Shown one piece after another: positions 15,618 through 22,356 of a stretch of 40,309 nucleotides of DNA. Every line of letters starts with the position of its first letter. The stretch's first letter is position 1. The stretch is from an uncultured Oscillospiraceae bacterium. GTDB taxonomy: Bacteria > Bacillota > Clostridia > Oscillospirales > Oscillospiraceae. A program made the translations under genes and the position numbers. The stretch spans positions 1 through 40,309 of the forward strand of contig CAMVMU010000012.1 in assembly GCA_947168655.1 (NCBI GenBank). The letters are read 5' to 3'. The notes beneath the pieces were generated by a model, which was not told the DNA's origin, made no database searches, and was given only the letters and a program-made list of their open reading frames with translations.

Positions 15618-16817
15618 TCAGTTGGCCTTAAAGTTATAGATGGGTTTCAGTACTTCGATGACGTCCACGCTCTCGCGGATGACGTCGATGATATCGGCAA
15701 GGGACTTGTACGCCATGGGCGCCTCGTCGATGGTGGATTCATTGACGGAGGTGGTATAGACCCCCGCTATCTCCCGGCGGTACTCCTCCATGTCCAGCGT
15801 GGCCTTGGCGGTGGTGCGGGACATGATGCGGCCTGCGCCGTGGGGCGCTGACCAGTTCCACTCGGGGTTGCCCTTGCCCACCGCCAGCACGGAGCCGTCC
15901 CGCATATTGATGGGGATCAGCACCAGCTCGCCCTCGTGGGCGGCAATGGCGCCCTTTCGGAGGATCATCTCCTCGGTATCGATATAGTTGTGGACGGTGT
16001 GGAAGGCGTCCAGCGCGTTGAGCCCGGTGCGCTGCAACAGGATCTCCGCCATCAGCTCCCGGTTGCGGCGGGCAAATCGCTGGCAGATCTCCACATCGTG
16101 GAGATAGTCCGCCAGATACTGCCCGTAGACAAAGCATAAGTCCTCGGGGATAGTGGCCTCGCGGCTTGACCAGTGCAGAGCCTTCAGCGCCGCCTGGATC
16201 TCGGTGCGGCGGCCGGCGGCCTTGTACTCAGCAATGAGGGCGTCACGCTTGGCGAAGTATTCCTCCTTGCCCTTATTTAAGTCGATGGCAAGCCGTTGAT
16301 AATACTCCGCCACCTGCTTTCCCAGATTGCGGGAGCCGGAGTGGATCACCAGATAACGGGTGCCGTCCGCCGCCTCGTCCACCTCGATGAAGTGGTTGCC
16401 GCCGCCCAGGGTGCCCAGACTGCGCTCTAATCGCTTGCTGTCCTTCAGCTCGCGGTAACAGCGCAGTTCCTGGAGGTCGAAGCGCTCCTGTCGGCCCTCC
16501 CACACGCTCATGCCGGAGGGGATGAAGTGAGCGGCCTCGTCCATTTTCTCCAGATCGATATCCACTTTTCCCAGCTTCACGGTGTACATGCCGCAGCCGA
16601 TGTCCACACCCACCACGTTGGGCACCGCCTTGTCGGTGACGGTCATGGTGGTGCCGATGGTGCAGCCCTTGCCGGCGTGGACGTCGGGCATGATGCGGAT
16701 GCGGCTGCCGGCGGTGATCTCATAGTCGCACATGCGGCGGATCTGCTCGATGGCCTCGTCCTCCACCACCTTGGCGTAGCAGACGGCGGTATTCACTTTG
16801 CCCTTGATCTCTAACAT
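15618..16817 (-). CDS. rtcB: RNA 3'-phosphate ligase RtcB
   Basis: The 399-residue protein joins 2',3'-cyclic phosphate or 3'-phosphate RNA ends to 5'-OH ends using GTP and Mn2+, repairing or splicing RNA. Signatures: VGVDIGCGMYTV (metal Cys), LGGGNHFIEV and VIHSGSRNLG (metal His residues), and SAPHGAGRIMSR, whose His is guanylylated. Length is near the bacterial norm (E. coli 408). AAGGAGAG precedes ATG 16817. No archease gene is adjacent. It lies directly upstream of a tRNA array and downstream of a short ORF plus terminator that may control its expression. Confidence 0.96.
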   Translation of the reverse strand: MLEIKGKVNTAVCYAKVVEDEAIEQIRRMCDYEITAGSRIRIMPDVHAGKGCTIGTTMTVTDKAVPNVVGVDIGCGMYTVKLGKVDIDLEKMDEAAHFIPSGMSVWEGRQERFDLQELRCYRELKDSKRLERSLGTLGGGNHFIEVDEAADGTRYLVIHSGSRNLGKQVAEYYQRLAIDLNKGKEEYFAKRDALIAEYKAAGRRTEIQAALKALHWSSREATIPEDLCFVYGQYLADYLHDVEICQRFARRNRELMAEILLQRTGLNALDAFHTVHNYIDTEEMILRKGAIAAHEGELVLIPINMRDGSVLAVGKGNPEWNWSAPHGAGRIMSRTTAKATLDMEEYRREIAGVYTTSVNESTIDEAPMAYKSLADIIDVIRESVDVIEVLKPIYNFKAN

Positions 16818-16842
16818 GGTGTTTCTCTCCTTTCTTGAGAAT

Positions 16843-16880
16843 AGAAAAAGGCCGCTCGCCCCATAGGAGGCAAGCGGCCT
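16843..16880 (-). terminator. Terminator between the leader ORF and rtcB
   Basis: Minus-strand stem AGGCCGCTTGCC / GGCGAGCGGCCT (one mismatch, 8-base loop) followed by TTTTTCTATTC, 18 bases after the short ORF stop and 26 before the rtcB start. This position is typical of an attenuator. Confidence 0.8.
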
Positions 16881-16897
16881 GTGCGTTCGGATGCACC

Positions 16898-17023
16898 TTA
16901 TACGAGTGCCTTGTGATCCGTAGCCCGGTATGCCTGATATGGGCGCGACAAAGCGCTGCGGGAATCTTGGTAATCCCGCAGAATCTGCTCCAGGTATTCG
17001 TATGATAACACGTTGCGAAGCAT
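16898..17023 (-). CDS. 41-residue leader-type small ORF upstream of rtcB
   Basis: ATG 17023 is preceded by AAAGGAC at about eight bases, and by a consensus-like promoter 47 bases upstream. The peptide (MLRNVLSYEYLEQILRDYQD, then SRSALSRPYQAYRATDHKALV) matches no family I know; it is rich in Tyr, Arg and Leu and has no membrane segment. Its stop lies 18 bases before an intrinsic terminator, and rtcB follows. This is the classic layout of ribosome-mediated attenuation. The sequence GCGGCC (17041-17046) just before its ribosome binding site can pair with the 5' arm of the terminator. It could also be an ordinary small protein. Confidence 0.55.
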   Translation of the reverse strand: MLRNVLSYEYLEQILRDYQDSRSALSRPYQAYRATDHKALV

Positions 17024-17069
17024 GTTCTTTGTCCTTTCCGGGCCGCGCCCTTTTCTTCTTTCTGTGGTT

Positions 17070-17098
17070 ACTATATCATGGCGATTGTGATTTGTAAA
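17070..17098 (-). promoter_or_regulatory. Promoter of the leader ORF-rtcB unit
   Basis: Minus strand TTTACA (17093-17098), 17-base spacer, TATAGT (17070-17075). The predicted RNA start is near 17063, giving a ~40-base leader before the small ORF. Confidence 0.78.
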
Positions 17099-17145
17099 GA
17101 AACCTGTGGTATAAAGTGCGCCTGTTTTCCTCGAATAACCTGTGT

Positions 17146-17928
17146 TTAATCCCATTTACGCGCGTAGAACTCGTCCACAATCGCCGCCAGCTCATCGGAA
17201 AGGCGGGAGCGGGCCTCCTGCCAGATGTCCTCCGGCACGTCGTAGAACGCCTCGGCGATGGAGCCGGTGATGGCGCCGATGGTGTCGCTGTCACCGCCCA
17301 CGCTGATGGCGTTGCGGATGGCGTCCTCGAAGCTGTCGCTCTCGAAGAACGCCGCCAGCGCCACGGGCATGGTGCCCATACAGGTCACGTCGAATTGGTA
17401 GGTAGGGCGGATGACGTCCAGCCGGGGGATGACGTACTTGTCAGATACATATTGATAGAGCGCCTCCTTGCCTGCGCCATGCCGTGCCAGCCAGACCAGC
17501 GCTGCGGTGGTACCCGCCGCACACAGCCCCTCCGGATGGTTGTGGGTGGGCATGGCGGTCAGCTCGCCCAATTCATAGGCCTCCTCCACCGTCTTTCCCA
17601 GAAAACCGGCAGGCGAAGCCCGCATGGCGGCGCCATTGCCCAGACTGTTGTAGGGCCGGGGATCCTCCGCGTAGATCCATCGCCCGAAGCGGCCACCGTA
17701 GCCCCGATGGGGATTTTTGCGGCCCAGCTCCTGCATGGCGCGGGTCATGTGCTCCACGACGGGAGCGTCATCCTTCGCCGCCTCCAGAAACGCCCTGGCC
17801 ACCGCACAGGTCATCACCGTATCGTCGGTGAAGGTGGAGCGCTTCTGAAAGAGGGGAAAGTCCTTCGTTTTGATGTTGTGCCACTCGTAGACAGAGCCAA
17901 CGATGTCGCCGATGATCGCGCCTTTCAT
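17146..17928 (-). CDS. ADP-ribosylglycohydrolase (DraG/ARH family)
   Basis: The 260-residue protein has both metal-binding blocks of the family: FTDDTVMT near residue 33 and VGGDSDTIGAITG near residue 210, plus the MKGAIIGDIVGS start. ARH/DraG enzymes remove ADP-ribose from modified proteins or related molecules with two Mg2+ ions. AAGGAGG sits eight bases before ATG 17928. Two short sequences elsewhere in the window (9080-9121 and 18756-18846) resemble its two ends. No nitrogenase or ADP-ribosyltransferase gene is nearby, so the substrate is unknown. Confidence 0.92.
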   Translation of the reverse strand: MKGAIIGDIVGSVYEWHNIKTKDFPLFQKRSTFTDDTVMTCAVARAFLEAAKDDAPVVEHMTRAMQELGRKNPHRGYGGRFGRWIYAEDPRPYNSLGNGAAMRASPAGFLGKTVEEAYELGELTAMPTHNHPEGLCAAGTTAALVWLARHGAGKEALYQYVSDKYVIPRLDVIRPTYQFDVTCMGTMPVALAAFFESDSFEDAIRNAISVGGDSDTIGAITGSIAEAFYDVPEDIWQEARSRLSDELAAIVDEFYARKWD

Positions 17929-18013
17929 GTTCGTTCCTCCTTATCAAGCGAGTATTTTGGGGATGCTTCGACCCCACCTGCGGGGAATCGTTGGATAGGG
18001 TCGGAGGATTGTG

Positions 18014-18163
18014 TTACCTGCGCGCCTTTTCCACAAAGACAAAGCACTCGTCCAGGATTGGGTTGAGCATCTGGTCCGGATTCAAGGCATCCGGATTGTG
18101 GAAGGCCACCTCATGCTTCAGGCGGTCCGTATTTTCATAGCTGACCAGGTGTGTATCCCCCAT
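18014..18163 (-). CDS. Short hypothetical ORF, possibly a gene fragment
   Basis: A 49-residue frame starts at ATG 18163 (MGDTHLVSYENTDRLKHEVA) and ends DECFVFVEKARR. Composition looks like a real protein: acidic/basic mix and no low complexity. The putative ribosome binding site GGAGA touches the ATG, which is poor. The frame is open eight codons further upstream, so this may be the 3' end of a deleted gene. I do not recognise it. It lies 85 bases upstream of the ADP-ribosylglycohydrolase gene on the same strand. Confidence 0.35.
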   Translation of the reverse strand: MGDTHLVSYENTDRLKHEVAFHNPDALNPDQMLNPILDECFVFVEKARR

Positions 18164-18326
18164 TCTCCATCTTCCAAGGCTTCTTTCTGTTCATGTTGTT
18201 CATTATCAAATCTCCTCACTTCCATTCAAACTTCCATGCATGAACAACGATTGCGCAATTGCTTCTATTTCTACAAATACTCGATTTTTCCAGGTTTGTC
18301 AACCCCCCGAAAGTGCCGAAAAAGCG

Positions 18327-18355
18327 CAATAAATATATATAAAATATATTTATTG
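18327..18355. repeat. AT-only inverted repeat
   Basis: Perfect 12-base arms CAATAAATATAT / ATATATTTATTG with the loop ATAAA, in a GC-rich neighbourhood, with CCCCCC about 20 bases upstream and an A8 tract just downstream. It may be an operator, an easily melted site or a recombination scar. The 18164-18398 stretch holds no other feature I can support. Confidence 0.6.
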
Positions 18356-18398
18356 TAAAAAAAATCTACCGGTATTCTTGCACAAGCCGAAATCCGCC

Positions 18399-18497
18399 TT
18401 ACCAGTCATTTTCCTTGAAAAGCAGATCGTAGAAAGAGCTGATGAGGCAAATGATCCGATACAGAAGCTGTCCTTTCCGATCCGGAGTAATGATCAC
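18399..18497 (-). CDS. 32-residue ORF overlapping the 18494 gene
   Basis: GTG 18497 overlaps the TGA stop of the upstream 74-residue ORF in a four-base GTGA overlap, with GGAG just before. The peptide (ITPDRKGQLLYRIICLISSF, then YDLLFKENDW) has a short hydrophobic stretch. Either it is a translationally coupled small protein, or the two ORFs are one gene split by a frameshift. Not recognised. Confidence 0.3.
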   Translation of the reverse strand: MIITPDRKGQLLYRIICLISSFYDLLFKENDW

Positions 18498-18718
18498 TCC
18501 GAATCACGCTCTTCCGCTCCCCTTCTCTTCCGGGGTTTGGGTACGTGTTCCACCACGCGCCCAAGCAGTTTCCCGATTTCCTCCTCCGTAGGGTCTTTTC
18601 CCTCGGAGAGCAGGTATTTCACCACCGCGTTGCGCTCGTCAAAGGCACGGGTCGGTTTTGAGTACAACACGTGGGAACCGCAGATCCCCAGTGCAATTTT
18701 GTATTTTTTCATCGCCAT
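18494..18718 (-). CDS. Hypothetical 74-residue protein
   Basis: The frame starts MAMKKYKIALGICGSHVLYS, continues with TRAFDERNAVVKYLLSEGKD and TEEEIGKLLGRVVEHV, and ends in a Lys/Arg/Glu-rich tail. GGGGGAGAGG lies immediately upstream of ATG 18718 (ATG 18712 is also possible), and a TATAAT is present about 20 bases further upstream, though without a good -35. It looks like a genuine small cytoplasmic protein, but I cannot assign a family. It is followed by an overlapping 32-residue ORF. Confidence 0.5.
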   Translation of the reverse strand: MAMKKYKIALGICGSHVLYSKPTRAFDERNAVVKYLLSEGKDPTEEEIGKLLGRVVEHVPKPRKRRGAEERDSE

Positions 18719-18755
18719 GTCCTCTCCCCCTTTCGTCGCCCATTATACCGCAGAT

Positions 18756-18846
18756 CATTGTCCAATAATCCGGTCAATTCTCTGTGCTGCCAGGTGGAGA
18801 ATTCCTGCCAGCTCATCGGACAGTCTGGCAGGCCATTCCTTTCGTT
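18756..18846 (-). pseudogene. Possible 3' remnant of an ADP-ribosylglycohydrolase gene
   Basis: A short open stretch reads PARLSDELAGI... and ends with a stop at 18756. This resembles SRLSDELAAI near the C-terminus of the intact enzyme, and the bases GCCAGCTCATCGGA are shared. Together with the 5' scrap at 9080 it hints at a lost second copy. Evidence is thin. Confidence 0.3.
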
Positions 18847-19091
18847 CTCCTCATGATCCGATCATACCACACCGGATCGGCCTTGTTGTCTCCTGCCAGT
18901 TGACAATCGGATCAATTGTCCTTCTTTTTGGGCTCGTCAATCATCTTGAGTCCACACGTGAAGAACCAAACATTTTACGGGATCGAATTATTCTTTTGCC
19001 AATTATTATGACCATTATGACCCCGAAGTTTATCCATGCTGCACCTCACCCTTTTGTGACTGAAAAAAGCCCTGATACCGGGTAAAAAACT
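18847..19091. other. Non-coding stretch with short repeats
   Basis: No supportable gene. It contains inverted GATCCG...CGGATC motifs, TTGACAAT...ATTGTCC and a few ATGs without ribosome binding sites. It looks like inter-cassette debris. Confidence 0.4.
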
Positions 19092-19130
19092 GACAAAAAA
19101 GCAAGGGCGCCGGGGTTTTCCGGCGCTCTT
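19092..19130 (-). terminator. Terminator after the rsgA region
   Basis: Minus-strand stem AAGAGCGCCGG / CCGGCGCCCTT with a 6-base loop, followed by GCTTTTTTG. An outer CTGACAA/TTGTCAG pairing extends it. Confidence 0.8.
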
Positions 19131-19185
19131 GTCAGATAGTACAATCCTCTTATCGTATTCCTCCGCAAAACCGCGATCCGCTCCC

Positions 19186-19385
19186 TTACGGTTTTTGGTC
19201 CAATACCCGCTCAATCGGAACCCATCCAATGTATTTGGGATGATCTCCTGTCAGCGCTGTCAGCGTCTCGATCTTCAGTTAGTCGTCGATCCTCACCTTA
19301 TCCCACGCATGGATCACATTTCCGTTTCCGAGGCTGATGCCGCAATGGTCCCAGTTTACAGGACCGGTCTCGCCCTCCGTTCTCA
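19186..19385 (-). pseudogene. 3' remnant of an NlpC/P60-like protein gene with an in-frame stop
   Basis: Directly after the rsgA stop, one frame reads TEGETGPVNWDHCGISLGNG, NVIHAWDKVRIDD, a TAA stop (19279-19281), then LKIETLTALTGDHPKYIGWV and PIERVLDQKP before its natural stop at 19186. DHCGISLGNGNVIHAWD resembles the catalytic-His region of NlpC/P60 hydrolases. The catalytic Cys half is missing. The TAA replaces a probable Tyr codon (TAC/TAT). So this is a 5'-deleted gene with a nonsense mutation, joined at its 5' side to the end of rsgA. Confidence 0.6.
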
Positions 19386-20360
19386 CATCAGCCGGTTCTT
19401 GTTTTTCTGATATGCCTTCACCCGTTTGGATATCTCCTTCATTTTGGCGTAGTTGTTGGTGTTCTCCACGCCAAGGCTCTTGTAGAGCATCAGCCTTTCC
19501 CTCGACAGCGCTCCGCTTGCGATGGCGGCTTTTACCGCGCATCCCGGCTCTGTTTCGTGTTTGCAGTCGCTGAACCGGCACCGGCTTTCCAGCTCAATGA
19601 TGTCCGCAAAAGTATGATCGATCCCCTCCCCGGTCCGTGCCATGCCCACCTCCCGCATGCCGGGCGTATCGATGACGGATACGCCGTTCTTCAGCTTGAT
19701 CAGCTGTCTGTGGGTGGTGGTATGCCTTCCGGTGGAGTCAGACTGCCTGACCTCGCCGGTTTTCATCAGCTCTTCGCCCGCGATGGCGTTGATGAGCGTG
19801 GATTTTCCGGCGCCGGAGGAGCCCATCAGGCCGATGGTCGTTCCCGGGACAAAGTACTGCTCCAGTTCATCCAGTCCGATGCTGTACAGGGCGGAAACTG
19901 CGTGGACCCGGATCTGATCCGATACGGTCTCCACCTCGCGGATGTATCTCCCCACATTGGGGCACAGATCGCATTTGGTAAGGATCACGACAGGGATCGC
20001 TCCGCCCTGCAGGGCGATGCTGGCGTATCTGGCGATCCTGTTGTAGCTGTAGTCCTCGTTCAGGGATGTGACGATGAAGCAGTAGTCCACGTTGGCGACC
20101 ATGTACTGCATCACGCCGGTCTTTGCCTGGTCGGGCCGCTGCAAAAAGCTTTTTCTTTCGCTTACGGACTGAATGACCGAATCGCCCATGGGGTTATACA
20201 AAAACGAAACGTAATCCCCCACGACCGGCAGCTTGTCCGCAGTTTCTTCGTAAAAGCTCCCTTTGAGTTTTGCCGAGATCTCCTGCTCCTCACAGTCGAT
20301 GATAAAGCTGTTTTTCCGGACCTCGATCACTCTTCCGCGTTTTTCCTGATGATTGTTCAT
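19383..20360 (-). CDS. rsgA: Ribosome small-subunit biogenesis GTPase RsgA (YjeQ/EngC)
   Basis: The 325-residue circularly permuted GTPase has an N-terminal OB fold (about residues 8-75), G4 LTKCD, G1 GSSGAGKST near residue 180, G3 DTPGMRE, and a C-terminal zinc motif CRFSDCKHETEPGC. RsgA helps mature the 30S subunit by checking the decoding centre. It is somewhat longer than the usual Firmicutes protein (~290) and lies in an accessory region away from the usual prkC/rpe neighbours, so it may be a second, specialised copy. GGAG precedes ATG 20360. A short ORF and terminator separate the gene from its promoter, suggesting attenuation control. Confidence 0.93.
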   Translation of the reverse strand: MNNHQEKRGRVIEVRKNSFIIDCEEQEISAKLKGSFYEETADKLPVVGDYVSFLYNPMGDSVIQSVSERKSFLQRPDQAKTGVMQYMVANVDYCFIVTSLNEDYSYNRIARYASIALQGGAIPVVILTKCDLCPNVGRYIREVETVSDQIRVHAVSALYSIGLDELEQYFVPGTTIGLMGSSGAGKSTLINAIAGEELMKTGEVRQSDSTGRHTTTHRQLIKLKNGVSVIDTPGMREVGMARTGEGIDHTFADIIELESRCRFSDCKHETEPGCAVKAAIASGALSRERLMLYKSLGVENTNNYAKMKEISKRVKAYQKNKNRLM

Positions 20361-20424
20361 TTTGATATCTCCATTTCTTCATTTTTCGGTGTATGGAGAC
20401 CTCGGAGAGTGGGTGATCCGTTCG

Positions 20425-20459
20425 GAAAAGAAAAAACCGTGACGAAATTGCCACGGTTT
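20425..20459 (-). terminator. Terminator between the leader ORF and rsgA
   Basis: Minus-strand stem AAACCGTG / CACGGTTT with a 10-base loop, then TTTTTTCTTTTCC. It lies 28 bases after the short ORF and 65 before the rsgA start, so transcripts entering rsgA must read through it. Confidence 0.82.
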
Positions 20460-20486
20460 CATCAACAGATTTTGATCCTGTCAGGA

Positions 20487-20552
20487 CTAAAATGTACAAG
20501 CCGAGGTCATCATACAGTATTCAGTTACAAGCACCATTTTCTCAACACGCAT
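20487..20552 (-). CDS. 21-residue leader-type ORF upstream of rsgA
   Basis: ATG 20552 follows an excellent ribosome binding site, GAGGTGAT, at about seven bases, and the peptide is MRVEKMVLVTEYCMMTSACTF-stop by codon reading. Promoter upstream, terminator directly downstream and rsgA after that match the layout of drug- or translation-sensing leader peptides. No membrane segment or known family. The strength of the ribosome binding site on so short a frame is the main argument that it is translated. Confidence 0.5.
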   Translation of the reverse strand: MRVEKMVLVTEYCMMTSACTF

Positions 20553-20588
20553 GGATGATCACCTCGTTTCCTTTTTTTCCTGCCTCTA

Positions 20589-20617
20589 TTCATACCAGAA
20601 AATGCCGCCGAAGTCAA
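20589..20617 (-). promoter_or_regulatory. Promoter of the leader ORF-rsgA unit
   Basis: Minus strand TTGACT (20612-20617), 17-base spacer, TATGAA (20589-20594); RNA start near 20582, about 30 bases before the leader ORF. Confidence 0.7.
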
Positions 20618-20655
20618 TGCCCGCTTTTCCATTCGGTCAATGCGGCGATACCGCA

Positions 20656-21078
20656 TCAGCGCCGTATCATATTGACTTCCTTATAGTTTTCTTCCTCCAC
20701 CACGTCGGTTTCAACAAACCCTACCGCCTCGTAGAGTTTTTTCGCAGTCTCATTTCCCCAAACGTACGTGGTGGTGAATTGCTTTACATCGAAGTTAGCT
20801 ACCACGTATTCCAGCAGCTCCCGGAGAGCCTTTGTTCCGATGCCTTTATTCTGATACGCGGCATCGATGGCGTAATTCCAAAGGAAAAAGCAACCCGCAG
20901 GATATTCGCAAAACATGGCAAAGCCCACCATAACATCCCCGTCAAAGATGTCGTAGGCCATGCATTCTCCTTTGTCATCTTTTGCGAAGATCTCTTTGAT
21001 GGTCTCTTTCGTGCAGAGTTGATCCTCCTGCTCCGGCAGAACGCTGATCTTCATTTCCCTGCTCGGTTGAAATCTCAT
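20656..21078 (-). CDS. GNAT-family N-acetyltransferase
   Basis: From ATG 21078 (AGAGGA seven bases upstream) the 140-residue protein shows a GNAT fold: FAMFCEYP (beta4), WNYAIDAAYQNKGIGTKAL containing the acetyl-CoA pyrophosphate loop, and NETAKKLYEAVGFVETD near the end. Substrate is not predictable; small-molecule amines or protein N-termini are typical. It is 42 bases downstream of the conserved-protein gene (21519) on the same strand, probably one transcript. The rsgA leader promoter begins 39 bases after its stop. Confidence 0.85.
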   Translation of the reverse strand: MRFQPSREMKISVLPEQEDQLCTKETIKEIFAKDDKGECMAYDIFDGDVMVGFAMFCEYPAGCFFLWNYAIDAAYQNKGIGTKALRELLEYVVANFDVKQFTTTYVWGNETAKKLYEAVGFVETDVVEEENYKEVNMIRR

Positions 21079-21120
21079 GCGGTGATCCTCTTTCTGTTTC
21101 ACGCGACTGGAACTGACCCT

Positions 21121-21519
21121 TTATTCCTTGCTTTTTCTTCGCCGCTCCCGCTTTTTTCTCCGCTGCTCACGGTTGTTTTTCTCAGATTCAAATAGCTCCA
21201 CCGCCGCGTCGGTCAGCTCGTCCGGCCACACTTTTCCGCTTTTCATGACGCTCGCCCACGGGCACAGCTTCTCGTAATCATCATCGAAAACGATGGTGTA
21301 GGGCGGGCCGCAGCGGTCGTCAACGGACATGTACAGATGCCGCCCTTCGTACATGACGGTACTGGCTTCGCCCTCGGTCATTGCCTCGTCCAGCCTGTCG
21401 TAGAGCTCCTTTGTCAGCTCATACAGATGATATGACTGTATGCCGCCGTATTCGCCGAAATACCGTCCGGTATCTTCGTCATAACATGCTTTCCAGCCAG
21501 GCCCTGTTTTGAATTGCAT
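21121..21519 (-). CDS. Conserved protein of unknown function, paralogue of the 11986-12387 gene
   Basis: The 132-residue protein shares its start type, CYDxxTGRY, LYELTKELYD, GRHLYMSVDDRCGPPYT, CPWA, TDAAVELFESEKNNREQRR and a very basic tail with the plus-strand protein at 11986. ATG 21519 is preferred over GTG 21528: GAGGTGA lies eight bases upstream and it aligns with the paralogue's start. Cytoplasmic, no membrane segment. Function unknown. In both loci it sits beside small enzymes (methyltransferase-like/hydrolase there, two GNAT proteins here). Confidence 0.8.
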   Translation of the reverse strand: MQFKTGPGWKACYDEDTGRYFGEYGGIQSYHLYELTKELYDRLDEAMTEGEASTVMYEGRHLYMSVDDRCGPPYTIVFDDDYEKLCPWASVMKSGKVWPDELTDAAVELFESEKNNREQRRKKRERRRKSKE

Positions 21520-21546
21520 TTGCATCACCTCATATCAACCCGGAGG

Positions 21547-22041
21547 TTATCCTCCAAAAACAATGTCGCCCCCGTCAAGCTCCAACAGCTGTCTGAAGCC
21601 AAGGGAAGCATACAGGCGCTGCGCCCTGCCGTTGCACTTCTCCGTCGCAAGCTTAATGGGCTTGCCGGGATCCGCAGCCTTCAGGATTTGAATCGCCGCT
21701 TGCGCAGCGGCTTTTCCGTATCCCCTCCCCTGATATCTTTCGTCAATGAAGTAACTCCATGAGTACGCATCGCCTTCGCCCAACCATTTGCAAAGGTTGA
21801 TAAAGCCAATGGGCGCCATCTGCTCATTATAGATGATGCACGGATAGTTGTCATCTCTGAACAAATACGCTCTTCCAATGGAGAACCATGCGGGATTGAC
21901 AAAATCCTGTTGCTCTTCGGGGAGTTGACACTCATAGGCTGCGTAAATCAGGTCGGCCTCCGTTTGCATCGGCTTGATGCGTACACGGTTATTGGACCAT
22001 AATTTGCCATCAACCGCTTTCAAGGCTGTGCGTAATACCAT
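21547..22041 (-). CDS. GNAT-family N-acetyltransferase
   Basis: The 164-residue protein has the GNAT core: PIGFINLCKWLGEGDAYSWS, FIDERYQGRGYGKAAAQAAI (the RGYGK acetyl-CoA loop) and CNGRAQRLYASLGFRQL. It resembles spermidine/amino-group acetyltransferases of the RimI/SpeG type, but the substrate is unknown. GAGGTG lies before ATG 22041. A 14-base palindrome AATAATCGATTATT (22054-22067) just upstream of that site may be an operator. It precedes the paralogue gene (21519) by 27 bases on the same strand. Confidence 0.85.
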   Translation of the reverse strand: MVLRTALKAVDGKLWSNNRVRIKPMQTEADLIYAAYECQLPEEQQDFVNPAWFSIGRAYLFRDDNYPCIIYNEQMAPIGFINLCKWLGEGDAYSWSYFIDERYQGRGYGKAAAQAAIQILKAADPGKPIKLATEKCNGRAQRLYASLGFRQLLELDGGDIVFGG

Positions 22042-22356
22042 GTTAACACCTCAAATAATCGATTATTAGCCGGAGAAGGACGTCTGCCCAGTGAGTTCAT
22101 TCTCGGCCCCACAGACGCAACCACATGCCTCGGAGCAGCAGGTTCAATAATACGGCTTGTATTTGACCTGTTTTTTTCATCCCAGCGAAGAAATGGGCAA
22201 TTCCCCGGTGCTGGTTAGGGTTGGGACTGTAAGGTGAATATCAAAACAGTATTCAAGGAACTAACTCTATTTTAGTCCAAATAAGGAAACATCTTTGCTT
22301 CCCACCGATGATGATTGCATTGAGGAAGCCTTGGGCTGTCTATTAAGCTTGAATTG
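22042..22356. other. 315-base intergenic stretch, no gene seen
   Basis: Holds the palindrome at 22054-22067 and otherwise only short frames. One begins GTG at about 22223 with MNIKTVF and stops after 13 codons; it could be a gene scrap but cannot be supported. Confidence 0.35.

Noticed and set aside
19018-19084. 24-codon plus-strand ORF starting MTIMTPKF
   Set aside because: No ribosome binding site or promoter; only a passing resemblance to a cloning-vector start, which is coincidental.
22140-22240. Possible riboswitch-like segment (GGGCAATTCCCCGGTGCTGG)
   Set aside because: Does not match the core of any riboswitch I know, and no fitting downstream gene is present on that strand.
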